This document shows, one piece after another, positions 25,498 to 33,972 of a stretch of DNA of 64,000 bases; the stretch's first letter is position 1; each line of letters starts with the position of its first letter. The stretch lies in the NCBI RefSeq assembly GCF_021298855.1, contig NZ_JAJTHI010000007.1:115975-179974 (forward strand), given 5' to 3'. The notes below the pieces were generated by a model that saw only the letters and a program-made list of their open reading frames with translations, had not been told where the DNA came from and did no database searches. Origin of the DNA: Gemmatimonas sp. GTDB lineage: Bacteria > Gemmatimonadota > Gemmatimonadetes > Gemmatimonadales > Gemmatimonadaceae. A program made the position numbers and the translations under genes.

Positions 25498-26946
25498 GTG
25501 TTCTCTTCTGCACTTCGTTCGCTCACCGGCGCGCCGCGCCGATGGGCCGGCGCCGCTCTCGTGGGGCTGCCACTGCTCGCCGCCCCGGTGGCGGCACAAG
25601 GTCCCCCGGTTGGCCGCCCCCCCGGCGCACCCGGGGGTGGTCCGCCGGGCGGCATGCCGCCCGGGGCCATGCGCCCCGATTCGGCCACGCTGCAGTCGCA
25701 GGCCATTCGGGTCTTTCTCGACTGCCAGGGGCGCATTCGCGGATGTGACCGCGATTTCATCGTCACCGATGTGAACTTCGTGAACTGGATGCGCGACCGG
25801 TTCGATGCCGACGTGCAGATCCTGGTCTCGGGGCTCACCAACGGCGGCGGCGGTACCGAGAACACCATCACCTTCATTGGTCGTCGCGCCTTCGAGGGCA
25901 TGGCGGACACGCTGGTGCTCAACACGCTGCCCAATGACCCCGACGATCGCATCCGTCGTGAGCTGGCCCGCGTCTTCAAGCTGGGACTCACGCGCTACGT
26001 GGCGAGGTCGCCCATCGCCTCGCGCGTGCAGGTGGCCTACATCGCGCCGTTCGGACGCCCCACGCAGCAGCAGGCGTCGGCGGCCGACCTCAAGGACAAG
26101 TGGAACCTCTGGACGTACACGACCAACATGAATGCGTTCGTGCGCGCCGAGGATCGGCAGCAGTCGGTGAACGCGTCGCTGTCGCTGTCGGCCAACCGGG
26201 CCACCGAGAAGTGGAAGATGAACTTCTCGCTCAGCGGCAATATCAATGAGCAGCGCTTCGAGATTCCGCCGACCGCCACACGCCCGGCCTTTACGGTCAC
26301 CAACGAGCAGCGCACGTACAATGCCACCTCGCTCATCGTGCGCTCCCTCTCGTCGCACTGGTCAGCGGGACTCAAGCTGGGCGCCGGTTACTCCGACTTC
26401 CTCAATCAGGACCTGGCGCTGCGCGCCCAGCCAGCCATCGAGTACAATCTGTTCCCCTGGACGGAGCAGACGCGGCGGCAGCTCACGTTCCTGTACAACG
26501 TGGGGCCCAACTACTACGACTATCAGCGCACGACGGTCTTCGATCGGGACACCGAAACCCGGTTCAGCCAGCAGGCCACGGCGTCGTATGTGGCCCGTCA
26601 GTCGTGGGGCTCGAGCAACGTGTCGCTCGACTGGTTGAACTATCTGCACGACTTCAATCGCCACGCGCTCACGCTCAGCGGCAACGTGGATCTGCGCCTC
26701 GGCCGCGGCTTCTCGCTCAACATCGGCGGCTCCGCCGCGCGCATCAACGACCAGATCTATCTCCCGCGCGCCGGCAACACCGAAGAGGAGATCCTGCTGC
26801 AGCGGCAGGCGCTGGAGACGGGCTTCCGCATCACCACGAACATCGGCATCCGGTACACCTTCGGCTCCATCTACAACACGATCGTGAACCAGCGCTTCAG
26901 CAGCCTGGGCTCCAGCGGCGGCCGGTTCGCCTTCTTCTTCTTCTAG
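25498..26946 (+). CDS. Uncharacterised exported beta-barrel-like protein
   Basis: 482 residues from GTG 25498, placing a signal peptide (LVGLPLLAAPVAAQ) at the N-terminus. Then come a Gly/Pro/Met-rich linker (GGPPGGMPPGAM), a conserved-looking domain with paired Cys and CDRDFIVTDVNFVNWMRDR, ADVQILVSGLTNGGGGTE and RRELARVFKLGLTRYVA (about residues 60-185), and a long amphipathic beta-rich region ending RFAFFFF, an outer-membrane-type C-terminus. No enzyme family is recognised. I recall similar unnamed proteins in Acidobacteriota and Bacteroidota. It lies 114 bp downstream of MATE; no clear promoter is seen in that gap. Confidence 0.8.
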   Translation: MFSSALRSLTGAPRRWAGAALVGLPLLAAPVAAQGPPVGRPPGAPGGGPPGGMPPGAMRPDSATLQSQAIRVFLDCQGRIRGCDRDFIVTDVNFVNWMRDRFDADVQILVSGLTNGGGGTENTITFIGRRAFEGMADTLVLNTLPNDPDDRIRRELARVFKLGLTRYVARSPIASRVQVAYIAPFGRPTQQQASAADLKDKWNLWTYTTNMNAFVRAEDRQQSVNASLSLSANRATEKWKMNFSLSGNINEQRFEIPPTATRPAFTVTNEQRTYNATSLIVRSLSSHWSAGLKLGAGYSDFLNQDLALRAQPAIEYNLFPWTEQTRRQLTFLYNVGPNYYDYQRTTVFDRDTETRFSQQATASYVARQSWGSSNVSLDWLNYLHDFNRHALTLSGNVDLRLGRGFSLNIGGSAARINDQIYLPRAGNTEEEILLQRQALETGFRITTNIGIRYTFGSIYNTIVNQRFSSLGSSGGRFAFFFF

Positions 26947-26971
26947 GTTCACCGGCGGGGCTCGTATCGCT

Positions 26972-26999
26972 CGTCGCGGCGGCATCAGCCGCCACGACG
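26972..26999. terminator. Hairpin between convergent beta-barrel and kinase genes
   Basis: CGTCG-C-GGCGGC / GCCGCC-A-CGACG around loop ATCA; one C.A mismatch. No T-run, so factor-independent action is uncertain. Confidence 0.55.
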
Positions 27000-27004
27000 G
27001 GCGG

Positions 27005-29179
27005 TCACCGCGCCAGCGCGTCGCGCCAGGGCGCAAGTTCGTTGTAGAGGCGGGTGACCAGCGACCCGGGAAGGGTGGTCCTCAGCACGTTCCCGCGTTT
27101 GGTGTCACGCACCACGAGCTCGAAGCGGGGCGGCGATCCGTCGTCGCGTGGCTGAAAGGCCGTGGGCGGCAGCTGGGCCACGAAGGCGTTGAACACCGGA
27201 CGATTCCCCGAGGCCTGCACGTCGGGAATCGCCACCGCCGGCACGATCGCCCCTCCATCGAGCGGGACTGCCTGCCCATCACGCAGCAGCTCCACCGAGG
27301 CCACGTCGCCGCGCTTGAAGTCCACGAGCAGTTCGGGGTCGGTCTTGGGCCACGGCGTGCGGTCCGGCGACACCTCGATCACATACCCGGCACGTCGACC
27401 GGCCGCCGCACGCGTCCAGCCGCTCCACCGTTCGATGGGATCGGCGATCTCGTAGCTGGATCCGTCGCTGCGTTTGTACGTCGACTTCCAGCTGGTCACC
27501 TGTTCGGCCCGCCAGACCACCAGCGGCGTGGGCATCACCACCACACGCACGTCGTCGAAGCGATGCTGATGCGCCTTGGCATCGATGCCGCGCGCGATCA
27601 TGGCACGCAGCGGCGTCTCGGGGTAGCGCGACCGGGAGGCGGCAACCTCGGCGATGCTGTCCGCCATCGCCTTCGCGCGCTTGGCCACGTCGGCGCGCGA
27701 GCTGTCGCGCCGCCCCCGTCTGGCAGAGTCTCGCTTGCCGGCCGCGCCCGCAGCGCCAGCCTTGCCCGGGCCACCGGCGGCGGTGCCGGTCAGTCCGGCC
27801 AATGATGCGGCACTCGGTGGGCGAATACTGTCCGACGTGGGTGCCGGCGGGGTAGCGACCGCCACCGTGGCCGCCGAATCCGCCACGCCCGAAACCGCCG
27901 CAGCCGTGCCATCACCGGAGGCTGTCAATACGGGCTCGTCGCGATAGACCGCCCAGAGCGTCAACGCCACCGACACGGCGGCAACTCCGCCCACCACGAA
28001 TGGCCAGCGCGCCTTGGGCAGCGGCGCGTCGCCTCGCGCGGCGTTCGCTCCGTTCGTGGCGGCCACGGGCGGGGTCTCGCGCGACGCGCTCGTGCGCGCC
28101 CCCGACGAAATGCTCATCGCGGAACCGGGCGTACGGGCCACGAGACTCGCCGTGCGCAGTTCGAGCGCGCGCCGGTAGAGCGCCGCGGTCTGGCTGGGCG
28201 TCATCCCACTGATCGCCAGCATGAGCGCTTCGGCGAATGCGATGACCGAGTCATAGCGCTCAGCGGGTTCCGGCGAGAGTGCCCGGTTGAATACGTCCTG
28301 CAGCGTGTCCGGCCAGTCCACGTCTTTCCGCGCGTCGCGCAGGGCCTGCGGACGGCTGGTGAGCCGCTGGATGAGCGATTCCTTCGAGCTCTCGGCGGAG
28401 AACGCCGGCTTGCCCGTAAGGGCAATGAACGCCACCAGCGCCAGCGCATACTGATCGCTGCGCGCGTCCAGCCCCTCACCAGCAAGCTGCTCGGGAGACA
28501 TGTACTGCGGTGTACCGACGGCAAAGCCGGTACGCGTGACCTTCTGGTCACCAACGCCGTACATGCGGGCGATGCCGAAGTCCACCAGCTTCACGAGGTA
28601 CGTACCGTCGTGGCGACGCGACAGCATGATGTTGTCGGGCTTGATATCCCGATGCAGCAGGTGCTTGTCGTGCGCCGCCTGGAGCCCATCGGCAGCCTGC
28701 CCGACGATGTCAGCGGCCACGTCCGGGTGCAACGCCTCGGCATGCAGCAGATCGGCCAGCGAACCGCCGTCGACGTACTCCATGGCGAGGTACACCATGC
28801 CGTCACCCGTGTCGCCAAAATCGAAAATGGCCGCGATGTTCGGATGCGAGAGCTGGCTCGCATTCTCCGCCTCTCGGGTGAAGCGCTGCAGCGCCTCCGG
28901 TTCGGTCACCAGCGCCGACCGCATGATCTTGATGGCGCTCTTGCGTCGCATGCGGACATGCTCGCCGAGATAGACCTGCCCCATGCCCCCTTCACCGAGG
29001 CGCGATTCGATGCGATAGCGCTCGGCAATGACCGTTCCCACCACGTCCGCACTGTGGCCCGAGCGGATCAGGCGGGTGCCATCCTTGGCGCAGAAGTCCA
29101 CATCATCGTCGTACGCATCACCGCAACGCGGACAGATCTTGGACGGAGTCACACGCGAATCGGGTGGAGGCCATGGCAT
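27005..29179 (-). CDS. Membrane Ser/Thr protein kinase with N-terminal zinc ribbon
   Basis: 724 residues from ATG 29179. A half zinc-ribbon CPRCG...DFCAKDGT lies at residues 16-34. The Hanks kinase domain spans about residues 55-330: GEGGMGQVYLGEH, the ATP lysine in AIKIM, HRDIKPDNIM (about 176), VDFGIARMYG and GTPQYMSPEQLAGEG. A single membrane helix (FVVGGVAAVSVALTLWAVY, about 391-410) is followed by an Ala/Ser/Gly-rich spacer and an extracytoplasmic C-terminal domain of about 190 residues (starting near RAMIARGIDAKAHQ) with no family I recognise. It would sense an external signal and phosphorylate cytoplasmic targets. Confidence 0.93.
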   Translation of the reverse strand: MPWPPPDSRVTPSKICPRCGDAYDDDVDFCAKDGTRLIRSGHSADVVGTVIAERYRIESRLGEGGMGQVYLGEHVRMRRKSAIKIMRSALVTEPEALQRFTREAENASQLSHPNIAAIFDFGDTGDGMVYLAMEYVDGGSLADLLHAEALHPDVAADIVGQAADGLQAAHDKHLLHRDIKPDNIMLSRRHDGTYLVKLVDFGIARMYGVGDQKVTRTGFAVGTPQYMSPEQLAGEGLDARSDQYALALVAFIALTGKPAFSAESSKESLIQRLTSRPQALRDARKDVDWPDTLQDVFNRALSPEPAERYDSVIAFAEALMLAISGMTPSQTAALYRRALELRTASLVARTPGSAMSISSGARTSASRETPPVAATNGANAARGDAPLPKARWPFVVGGVAAVSVALTLWAVYRDEPVLTASGDGTAAAVSGVADSAATVAVATPPAPTSDSIRPPSAASLAGLTGTAAGGPGKAGAAGAAGKRDSARRGRRDSSRADVAKRAKAMADSIAEVAASRSRYPETPLRAMIARGIDAKAHQHRFDDVRVVVMPTPLVVWRAEQVTSWKSTYKRSDGSSYEIADPIERWSGWTRAAAGRRAGYVIEVSPDRTPWPKTDPELLVDFKRGDVASVELLRDGQAVPLDGGAIVPAVAIPDVQASGNRPVFNAFVAQLPPTAFQPRDDGSPPRFELVVRDTKRGNVLRTTLPGSLVTRLYNELAPWRDALAR

Positions 29180-29258
29180 GCATTGGCATCGGTAATGTAG
29201 CATTCGGCCTGCGCCGGCAGAGCGAGCTCGGCCATGAGGTCACGAGCACCCGCCCACG

Positions 29259-29278
29259 CCGCCCTGCTGTCAGGGCGG
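29259..29278. promoter_or_regulatory. Perfect palindrome in the kinase/OB-lipoprotein divergent region
   Basis: CCGCCCTG-CTGT-CAGGGCGG, in the 224-bp gap between two divergent genes. It could be a regulator site or a leader hairpin; nothing else distinctive is seen in this gap. Confidence 0.4.
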
Positions 29279-29403
29279 TGGTGTCGTCAGAACGGACCGT
29301 CCATAGATGACCGGCGCCCATTGGAACGCCATGCTGCACCCGGGACGTTCGGCGGGAGCGGATGCGGTGTCCAACGGGACTTCACTTACTTGACGAGTGC
29401 TTC

Positions 29404-30213
29404 ATGCGTGGTTGCGTGGCGGGACAGCTGGTCGGAGCGGCGAGCCTGTTGGCAGTGGTGGCCTGTACCGACAGCGCCGGGGATTCAGCTGCCCAACCGC
29501 CCGCCACACCCACCACGGCGCGGGCGCGAGCCGCGGCGGTGGTGGCCGGCGGCACCCTCTCCGGCACCGTGCGCGAGCAGATCGCCGTGGGCCCCTACGT
29601 CTATCTGCGCCTCGAAACCACTGCCGGTGACGAATGGGCGGCCGTGAACGAGGCACCGGTGCAAACAGGCGACCGCGTCACGGTGTACAACGTGATGCTC
29701 ATGGAGCAGTTCGCCTCGCAAACGCTCAAGCGCACCTTTGCGCGGATCTACTTCGGGTCGCTCGATCCGAACGCCGGCGCCGGGAGCGCGGGCGCGGGTG
29801 CCACCGGTGCCAGCGGCATGTCGAGTAACGCCGACCCGATGGCCGGTTCGCCGGGGACACCAGCGGCGGTGAACGCCAGGGTTGGCCCGGTGGCGCGTGC
29901 GGCCGGCCCCAATGGCCGCACCATCGGGGAATTGCACGCCCGCGCCTCCACGCTTGCCGGCACGACGGTCGCCGTGCGGGGCGTGGTGGTGAAGTACAAC
30001 GCCAGCGTCATGGGGAAGAACTGGATTCACCTCCAGGACGGCAGCGGCAACGCCAGTGCCGGCACGCATGATGTCACCGCCACGTCCCTCGAGACGGCCG
30101 CGGTTGGGGACACGGTCACCGTGACGGGCACCGTGCGCACCAACAAGGACTTCGGCGCCGGCTACGTGTATCCGCTGGTGCTGGAAGACGCGAAGGTCGC
30201 GCGCCGTCCCTGA
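29404..30213 (+). CDS. OB-fold lipoprotein with two OB-like domains (NrfJ-like)
   Basis: 269 residues from ATG 29404 with a lipobox (LLAVVAC, Cys21). The first OB-like part (about 50-125) contains GTVREQIAVGPYVYLRLET and AAVNEAPVQTGDRV. A Gly/Ala/Ser-rich spacer follows. The second (about 185-268) contains VAVRGVVVKYNASVMGKNW, IHLQDGSGN, and GDTVTVTGTVRTNKDFGAGY. The pattern is that of periplasmic NrfJ-related OB proteins, whose ligand is not settled. It ends nine bases before the convergent NTF2-like gene. Confidence 0.78.
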   Translation: MRGCVAGQLVGAASLLAVVACTDSAGDSAAQPPATPTTARARAAAVVAGGTLSGTVREQIAVGPYVYLRLETTAGDEWAAVNEAPVQTGDRVTVYNVMLMEQFASQTLKRTFARIYFGSLDPNAGAGSAGAGATGASGMSSNADPMAGSPGTPAAVNARVGPVARAAGPNGRTIGELHARASTLAGTTVAVRGVVVKYNASVMGKNWIHLQDGSGNASAGTHDVTATSLETAAVGDTVTVTGTVRTNKDFGAGYVYPLVLEDAKVARRP

Positions 30214-30221
30214 CGGACTGC

Positions 30222-30794
30222 TTAGCGAGCCGCCTCGGGGGGCACCGACGGTGGCGGGCGATGTCCAGGCGGCGGACCGCTGGGGTGCATGCGACAGGCG
30301 GGCGGCTGCTCCACCGAATACGTGAGATTCGCGATGCGCCACGCCGCCCCCACCTGCACCAGGGTGAACTGATCGATGCCACAATGGGACCAGGCGCCAT
30401 TCTGCCACAGGTCGTACGGCAACCACACCGACGCCATGCTGCCGGCCACCCGCACCTCGGCGTCAAACCCCCGTTCGATGATGGGCGCCCGTTGCCCCGC
30501 TGCCCGCTGCGAGGCGGCGGTGCGCATGGTGAAGCCCGGAGCGCCGTTGCGCTCACGCGCCGCATAGACCTGTCCGCTGTCGGTCATGAGATCGGACAGC
30601 CGCACCATGTCGCCGCGATTGATGGCGTCCATGGCGGAGTCCACGACGGCCATCACGGCGGCGCGCGTAGCGCTGGTTCCACCCGCTGGTGCACCGCGCG
30701 GTGCCTGCGCCCCCACGGTGGCGAACCAGGATGACAGCAGCAGAAGCACGCCCATCAGAGGGCGCGCGCCGGTGGCGAAAGCGTGACGTGGCAT
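30222..30794 (-). CDS. Secreted NTF2/SnoaL-like protein
   Basis: 190 residues from ATG 30794, with signal peptide LMGVLLLLSSWFATVGAQ. The central pattern VMAVVDSAMDAINRGDMVRL ... WRIANLTYSVE fits the cone-shaped NTF2-like fold, and the C-terminus is Pro-rich. The function is unknown; such proteins bind or isomerise small ligands. It lies 23 bp downstream of the SRPBCC gene, same strand, so they are probably cotranscribed. Confidence 0.75.
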   Translation of the reverse strand: MPRHAFATGARPLMGVLLLLSSWFATVGAQAPRGAPAGGTSATRAAVMAVVDSAMDAINRGDMVRLSDLMTDSGQVYAARERNGAPGFTMRTAASQRAAGQRAPIIERGFDAEVRVAGSMASVWLPYDLWQNGAWSHCGIDQFTLVQVGAAWRIANLTYSVEQPPACRMHPSGPPPGHRPPPSVPPEAAR

Positions 30795-30817
30795 GGAGGG
30801 CGGTGGCGGGACGTGGA

Positions 30818-31243
30818 TCAGTGGACGCGCGATTCGGCGTGCGCGCGATAGTTGTCGAGAATGGCCTGCCAACCGGCACGCTGCATCTCGAGCGGATGCT
30901 CGTCTTCGGGGGTGAACGTTTCCCGTACCGCAGTGCCACCGACTACCGGAGTGAACTCCACCGTGACCACGCGCTCGGGCCCCAGCCCGAAGCGCAGCAA
31001 CGCGCCGGGCTCGACATCCAGAAACGTGCCTTCGAAGTCGAATCCCATCGAGCCGTCCCGCGCCTCCATGCGATAGCAGAAAGCGCCACCGACCCGCACA
31101 TCGTTCGTGGCGTGGGGGCAGTGCCAGTCCGGCGACGCGAAGTTCCACGCCATCACCGACGCCGGCTCGGTGAAGGCGGCAAAGGCCGTTGCCGGGTCGC
31201 AGGGCACCTCGACAGATACCGTGATGGGCTCAAGGGTGCTCAT
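30818..31243 (-). CDS. SRPBCC (AHSA1-type) ligand-binding-fold protein
   Basis: 141 residues. Typical AHSA1 features are VSVEVPCDPATAFAAFTEP, GGAFCYRMEARDGSMGFDF, EGTFLDVEPGALL and the C-terminal helix GWQAILDNYRAHAES. A cytosolic helix-grip fold protein; the ligand cannot be told from sequence. First gene of a pair with the NTF2-like gene. Confidence 0.9.
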   Translation of the reverse strand: MSTLEPITVSVEVPCDPATAFAAFTEPASVMAWNFASPDWHCPHATNDVRVGGAFCYRMEARDGSMGFDFEGTFLDVEPGALLRFGLGPERVVTVEFTPVVGGTAVRETFTPEDEHPLEMQRAGWQAILDNYRAHAESRVH

Positions 31244-31426
31244 CCAACGCTCGCATCAGGAGAAGTGGGTCGGCGATTCGATGAACAAGTTAGCCGGTGC
31301 GCCGAAATCCGCTCTCCGCCGGCTGGGTATTCTGCACGGCGGCAAGGGCAGAGCCGGTTTGTCCAGGGAGCCCGGGACGGTGCGACGTTGCAGGTCCGCG
31401 CAGGTATCACGAGATTGCCGCCTATC

Positions 31427-32623
31427 ATGATGCATCCTCTTGCCTCGCGCCGTTTGCTGGCGCTTGCCCTGCTGCTGTCCATATCCGACGCGGCAACCGC
31501 CGGCGCCCAGCAAGCCCCCGCCCCTACCGCGTCCGTCGCCGTCACGCGTGCCGACCTGGCCACGCGCTACCTGCTCATGGATGCCGCTTACGCGGCGGCC
31601 GATTCCAGCGCGCGCCTTGCCGACAGCACCCGGGCGGTACTGAACCGGATCTTCGATCGGTCCACCTTGAGCTTCTTCGGCGGACGCTTTGCCGTGACGG
31701 CGGCCATGATGGACACGGCCATCACCATGGCGGATCCGACCTACCGCTACGTGCGGCGCGAGCTGCCGCGCGATGTCGTGATCGATGGCCGCCCGGCCCG
31801 CGCGCTGCGCGATGCCCTCACCGCCCGACTGACTCGTCTCGACAGTGCGGGGCCACTCGCCCAGGCCATCGTTTCGGCACGTGCCCGCGCGGCGCTTCTG
31901 GTGGATACCGTGTCGGCGGAGCGAAGCGCCGAGTTTCTGGCGGAGCCGAGGGCACTCGCCCGCGCCGTGGCTGCCGAGGTGAACGCACTCGAGAAAGGGC
32001 GCAACCCGTACGCCCGACAGGTGGGAGATCTCTGGCGCAGCTATCATGGTGCGAACGGCATGGCAGTGGCCATGCGGGTCATCGCGCCGCGCGCCGCGGC
32101 AACACGGGCGGTGGGCGTGCTGCTGGCGCTCCACGGCGCGGGGGGCGACGAGAACATGTTCGCCAACGGCTACGGCCAGGGTGTCGCCGCTCGTCTGGCG
32201 CGCGAGAACGACCTGCTGTTCGTGTCCCTGGCGACCACGCCGTTCATGACCAGTGCGGTGCAGTTCGATTCGCTCATGGCCGTTCTGGGGCGCGATTACC
32301 GCCTCGATGCCACCCGCGTGTACCTGCTCGGGCATTCCATGGGCGCCGGCGCCGCCGCACGGCTGGCGCAGGAGCGCCCGCGTGCGCTGACCGCCGTGGC
32401 CTGTCTCGCCGGCGGCGCACCCGTCACGGCCGCCGGTGCCCCGCCCGTGCTCTTCCTCGGCGCCCAACTGGACCCCATCATCCCCGCCGCGCGCGTCAAG
32501 GCCGCCGCCGCAGCGACCCCCACCGGGGTCTACGAAGAGCGCGTCAATGAAGGGCACACCCTCATGGTGCGCGGCGCCGTGCTGCGAGCCGTGCCGTGGA
32601 TGCTCCAGCAACCTCGCCGCTGA
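31427..32623 (+). CDS. Secreted alpha/beta-hydrolase with long N-terminal region
   Basis: 398 residues from ATG 31427 with a signal peptide (LLALALLLSISDAATAGAQ). The first 200 residues are helical and lack a recognised domain. The hydrolase part has GVLLALHGAGGDENMF (oxyanion region), nucleophile elbow GHSMGAGAAARL, Asp in LGAQLDPIIP and His in NEGHTLM, so the triad is complete. Probably a periplasmic esterase of the feruloyl-esterase/PHB depolymerase kind. The 183-bp gap before it (31244-31426) shows no gene. Confidence 0.85.
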   Translation: MMHPLASRRLLALALLLSISDAATAGAQQAPAPTASVAVTRADLATRYLLMDAAYAAADSSARLADSTRAVLNRIFDRSTLSFFGGRFAVTAAMMDTAITMADPTYRYVRRELPRDVVIDGRPARALRDALTARLTRLDSAGPLAQAIVSARARAALLVDTVSAERSAEFLAEPRALARAVAAEVNALEKGRNPYARQVGDLWRSYHGANGMAVAMRVIAPRAAATRAVGVLLALHGAGGDENMFANGYGQGVAARLARENDLLFVSLATTPFMTSAVQFDSLMAVLGRDYRLDATRVYLLGHSMGAGAAARLAQERPRALTAVACLAGGAPVTAAGAPPVLFLGAQLDPIIPAARVKAAAAATPTGVYEERVNEGHTLMVRGAVLRAVPWMLQQPRR

Positions 32624-32644
32624 CGCACTTCACCGGCCACGGCG

Positions 32645-33901
32645 CTAGGGACGGCTGAACACGGCCCCGTGTGGCGTGGCGGCGCCGTTGCCGCCATGCG
32701 GCCACTGCACGCCTTCAAGTCGGAAGCCCGGCTCGGTGCTGCCAGCCGCACGAAAGCGCTCGTCAAGGGAGAGACGTCCGGTGCGCCCATCGAAGTCGGC
32801 GAGCAGCACGCGCGTCTTCATGGCCCGATATCCCGTGATGACCACCCGGCGCTCGTTGGGCTCGATGCCGATCCAGTGGGGCACATCATCGGGACCAAGC
32901 GTCACGCGCGATACCTCCCGCGGGGCGCGCGGGTTCGACACATCGAGGCTCACGACGGCGCTCCATGCCGGCACCGTGATGAGATAATAGTGGCCCGCCA
33001 CGACCGGCACGGCGCACGACGTGCCCGGCTTTCGCGGAAACGACGCCACCAGCTCCGCCCGTGGAGCCGCCCCTGCCACCCCGTGCAGCAGATACAGTCC
33101 GCAGTTGAAGGTGCTCACCAGTACGGTGCGGCCATCGCGCAGCACACGGGGTTCGGCGCTGCGGTAGCCTTCATCGCCGCGCGCACCGCCCGGCAGGTCG
33201 ATGGTCTGCAGCAGCTGCAGGTCGGAGAGGCGCCAGAACTGCAGCGCGCGCGTCGTGTCGGCGTTGTCCATGTCCGAGGTGGTCACCACCACGCGATCGA
33301 TGTCCGGCAGGATGGCTGCCGAGTAGGGGCGCACGCGCCGGTCCACGCCGGGCGCCAGGGCCGATGCGGCGCGCACCACCTCACCCGCCGGAGTCATCTC
33401 CACCAGCCCCCCGGCGGCCATGCCGGCACTGTCGTGCTGCATCTGAAAGGTGGCCAGCACATTGCTGTTGGGGAGGCGCCAGAAGCTGTGCGGGTGCATG
33501 AGCGCTCCCACCTGTTCGAAATGCCGCACGAGCCGCGGCGCCGCAGGGCGCGTGAGGTCGAAGACGTAGGACTCGCCCGACCCGAAATCATTGGCGAACA
33601 GCTGACGATCGGCAGCGAGCGTGTGCTCCGTATGGTGCGTGCGACGACCACGCCCCGGTACCGACAGCGTGGTCACCAGTCGGCCGTAGCGTGCTGTGGC
33701 GGACGCCGGAGGACGCACGTCGTACACCGCCAGAAAATCGGGGCCGCTGCTGTCCACCGACGATGCCCACAGGTACAGAAAGTCGCTCGATGACGACGAC
33801 GGCGTTGGCGCGGACAGCGCGACCGGTGTTGGCGTGGAGGACGCCAGGGGCACGACGACGAGCGCCATGACCGCCAGCGCGGTCGCGAAACGCAGCAGCA
33901 T
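32645..33901 (-). CDS. Secreted beta-propeller protein resembling the selenium-binding (SBP56) family
   Basis: 418 residues with a signal peptide. Repeated propeller blades are visible (DFLAVYDV, SYVFDLTRP, VVSLDVSNP, VLLADFDGRTG). Suggestive of SBP56/methanethiol oxidase are the opening DFLYLWASSVD, THHTEHTL, HPHSFWRLPN and DEGYRSAEPRVLRDGRTVLV with FNCGLYLL. Assignment is by pattern memory only; another seven-bladed propeller is possible. It is divergent from the YtcJ-type gene (71 bp between starts) and convergent with the hydrolase. Confidence 0.65.
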   Translation of the reverse strand: MLLRFATALAVMALVVVPLASSTPTPVALSAPTPSSSSSDFLYLWASSVDSSGPDFLAVYDVRPPASATARYGRLVTTLSVPGRGRRTHHTEHTLAADRQLFANDFGSGESYVFDLTRPAAPRLVRHFEQVGALMHPHSFWRLPNSNVLATFQMQHDSAGMAAGGLVEMTPAGEVVRAASALAPGVDRRVRPYSAAILPDIDRVVVTTSDMDNADTTRALQFWRLSDLQLLQTIDLPGGARGDEGYRSAEPRVLRDGRTVLVSTFNCGLYLLHGVAGAAPRAELVASFPRKPGTSCAVPVVAGHYYLITVPAWSAVVSLDVSNPRAPREVSRVTLGPDDVPHWIGIEPNERRVVITGYRAMKTRVLLADFDGRTGRLSLDERFRAAGSTEPGFRLEGVQWPHGGNGAATPHGAVFSRP

Positions 33902-33972
33902 GCGTGAGTCCGGGATGGGGTGTCGGGGAGAAGGATACCACGGCGCGGGCGTTTGCGTCGTAGCTTCTGCGT

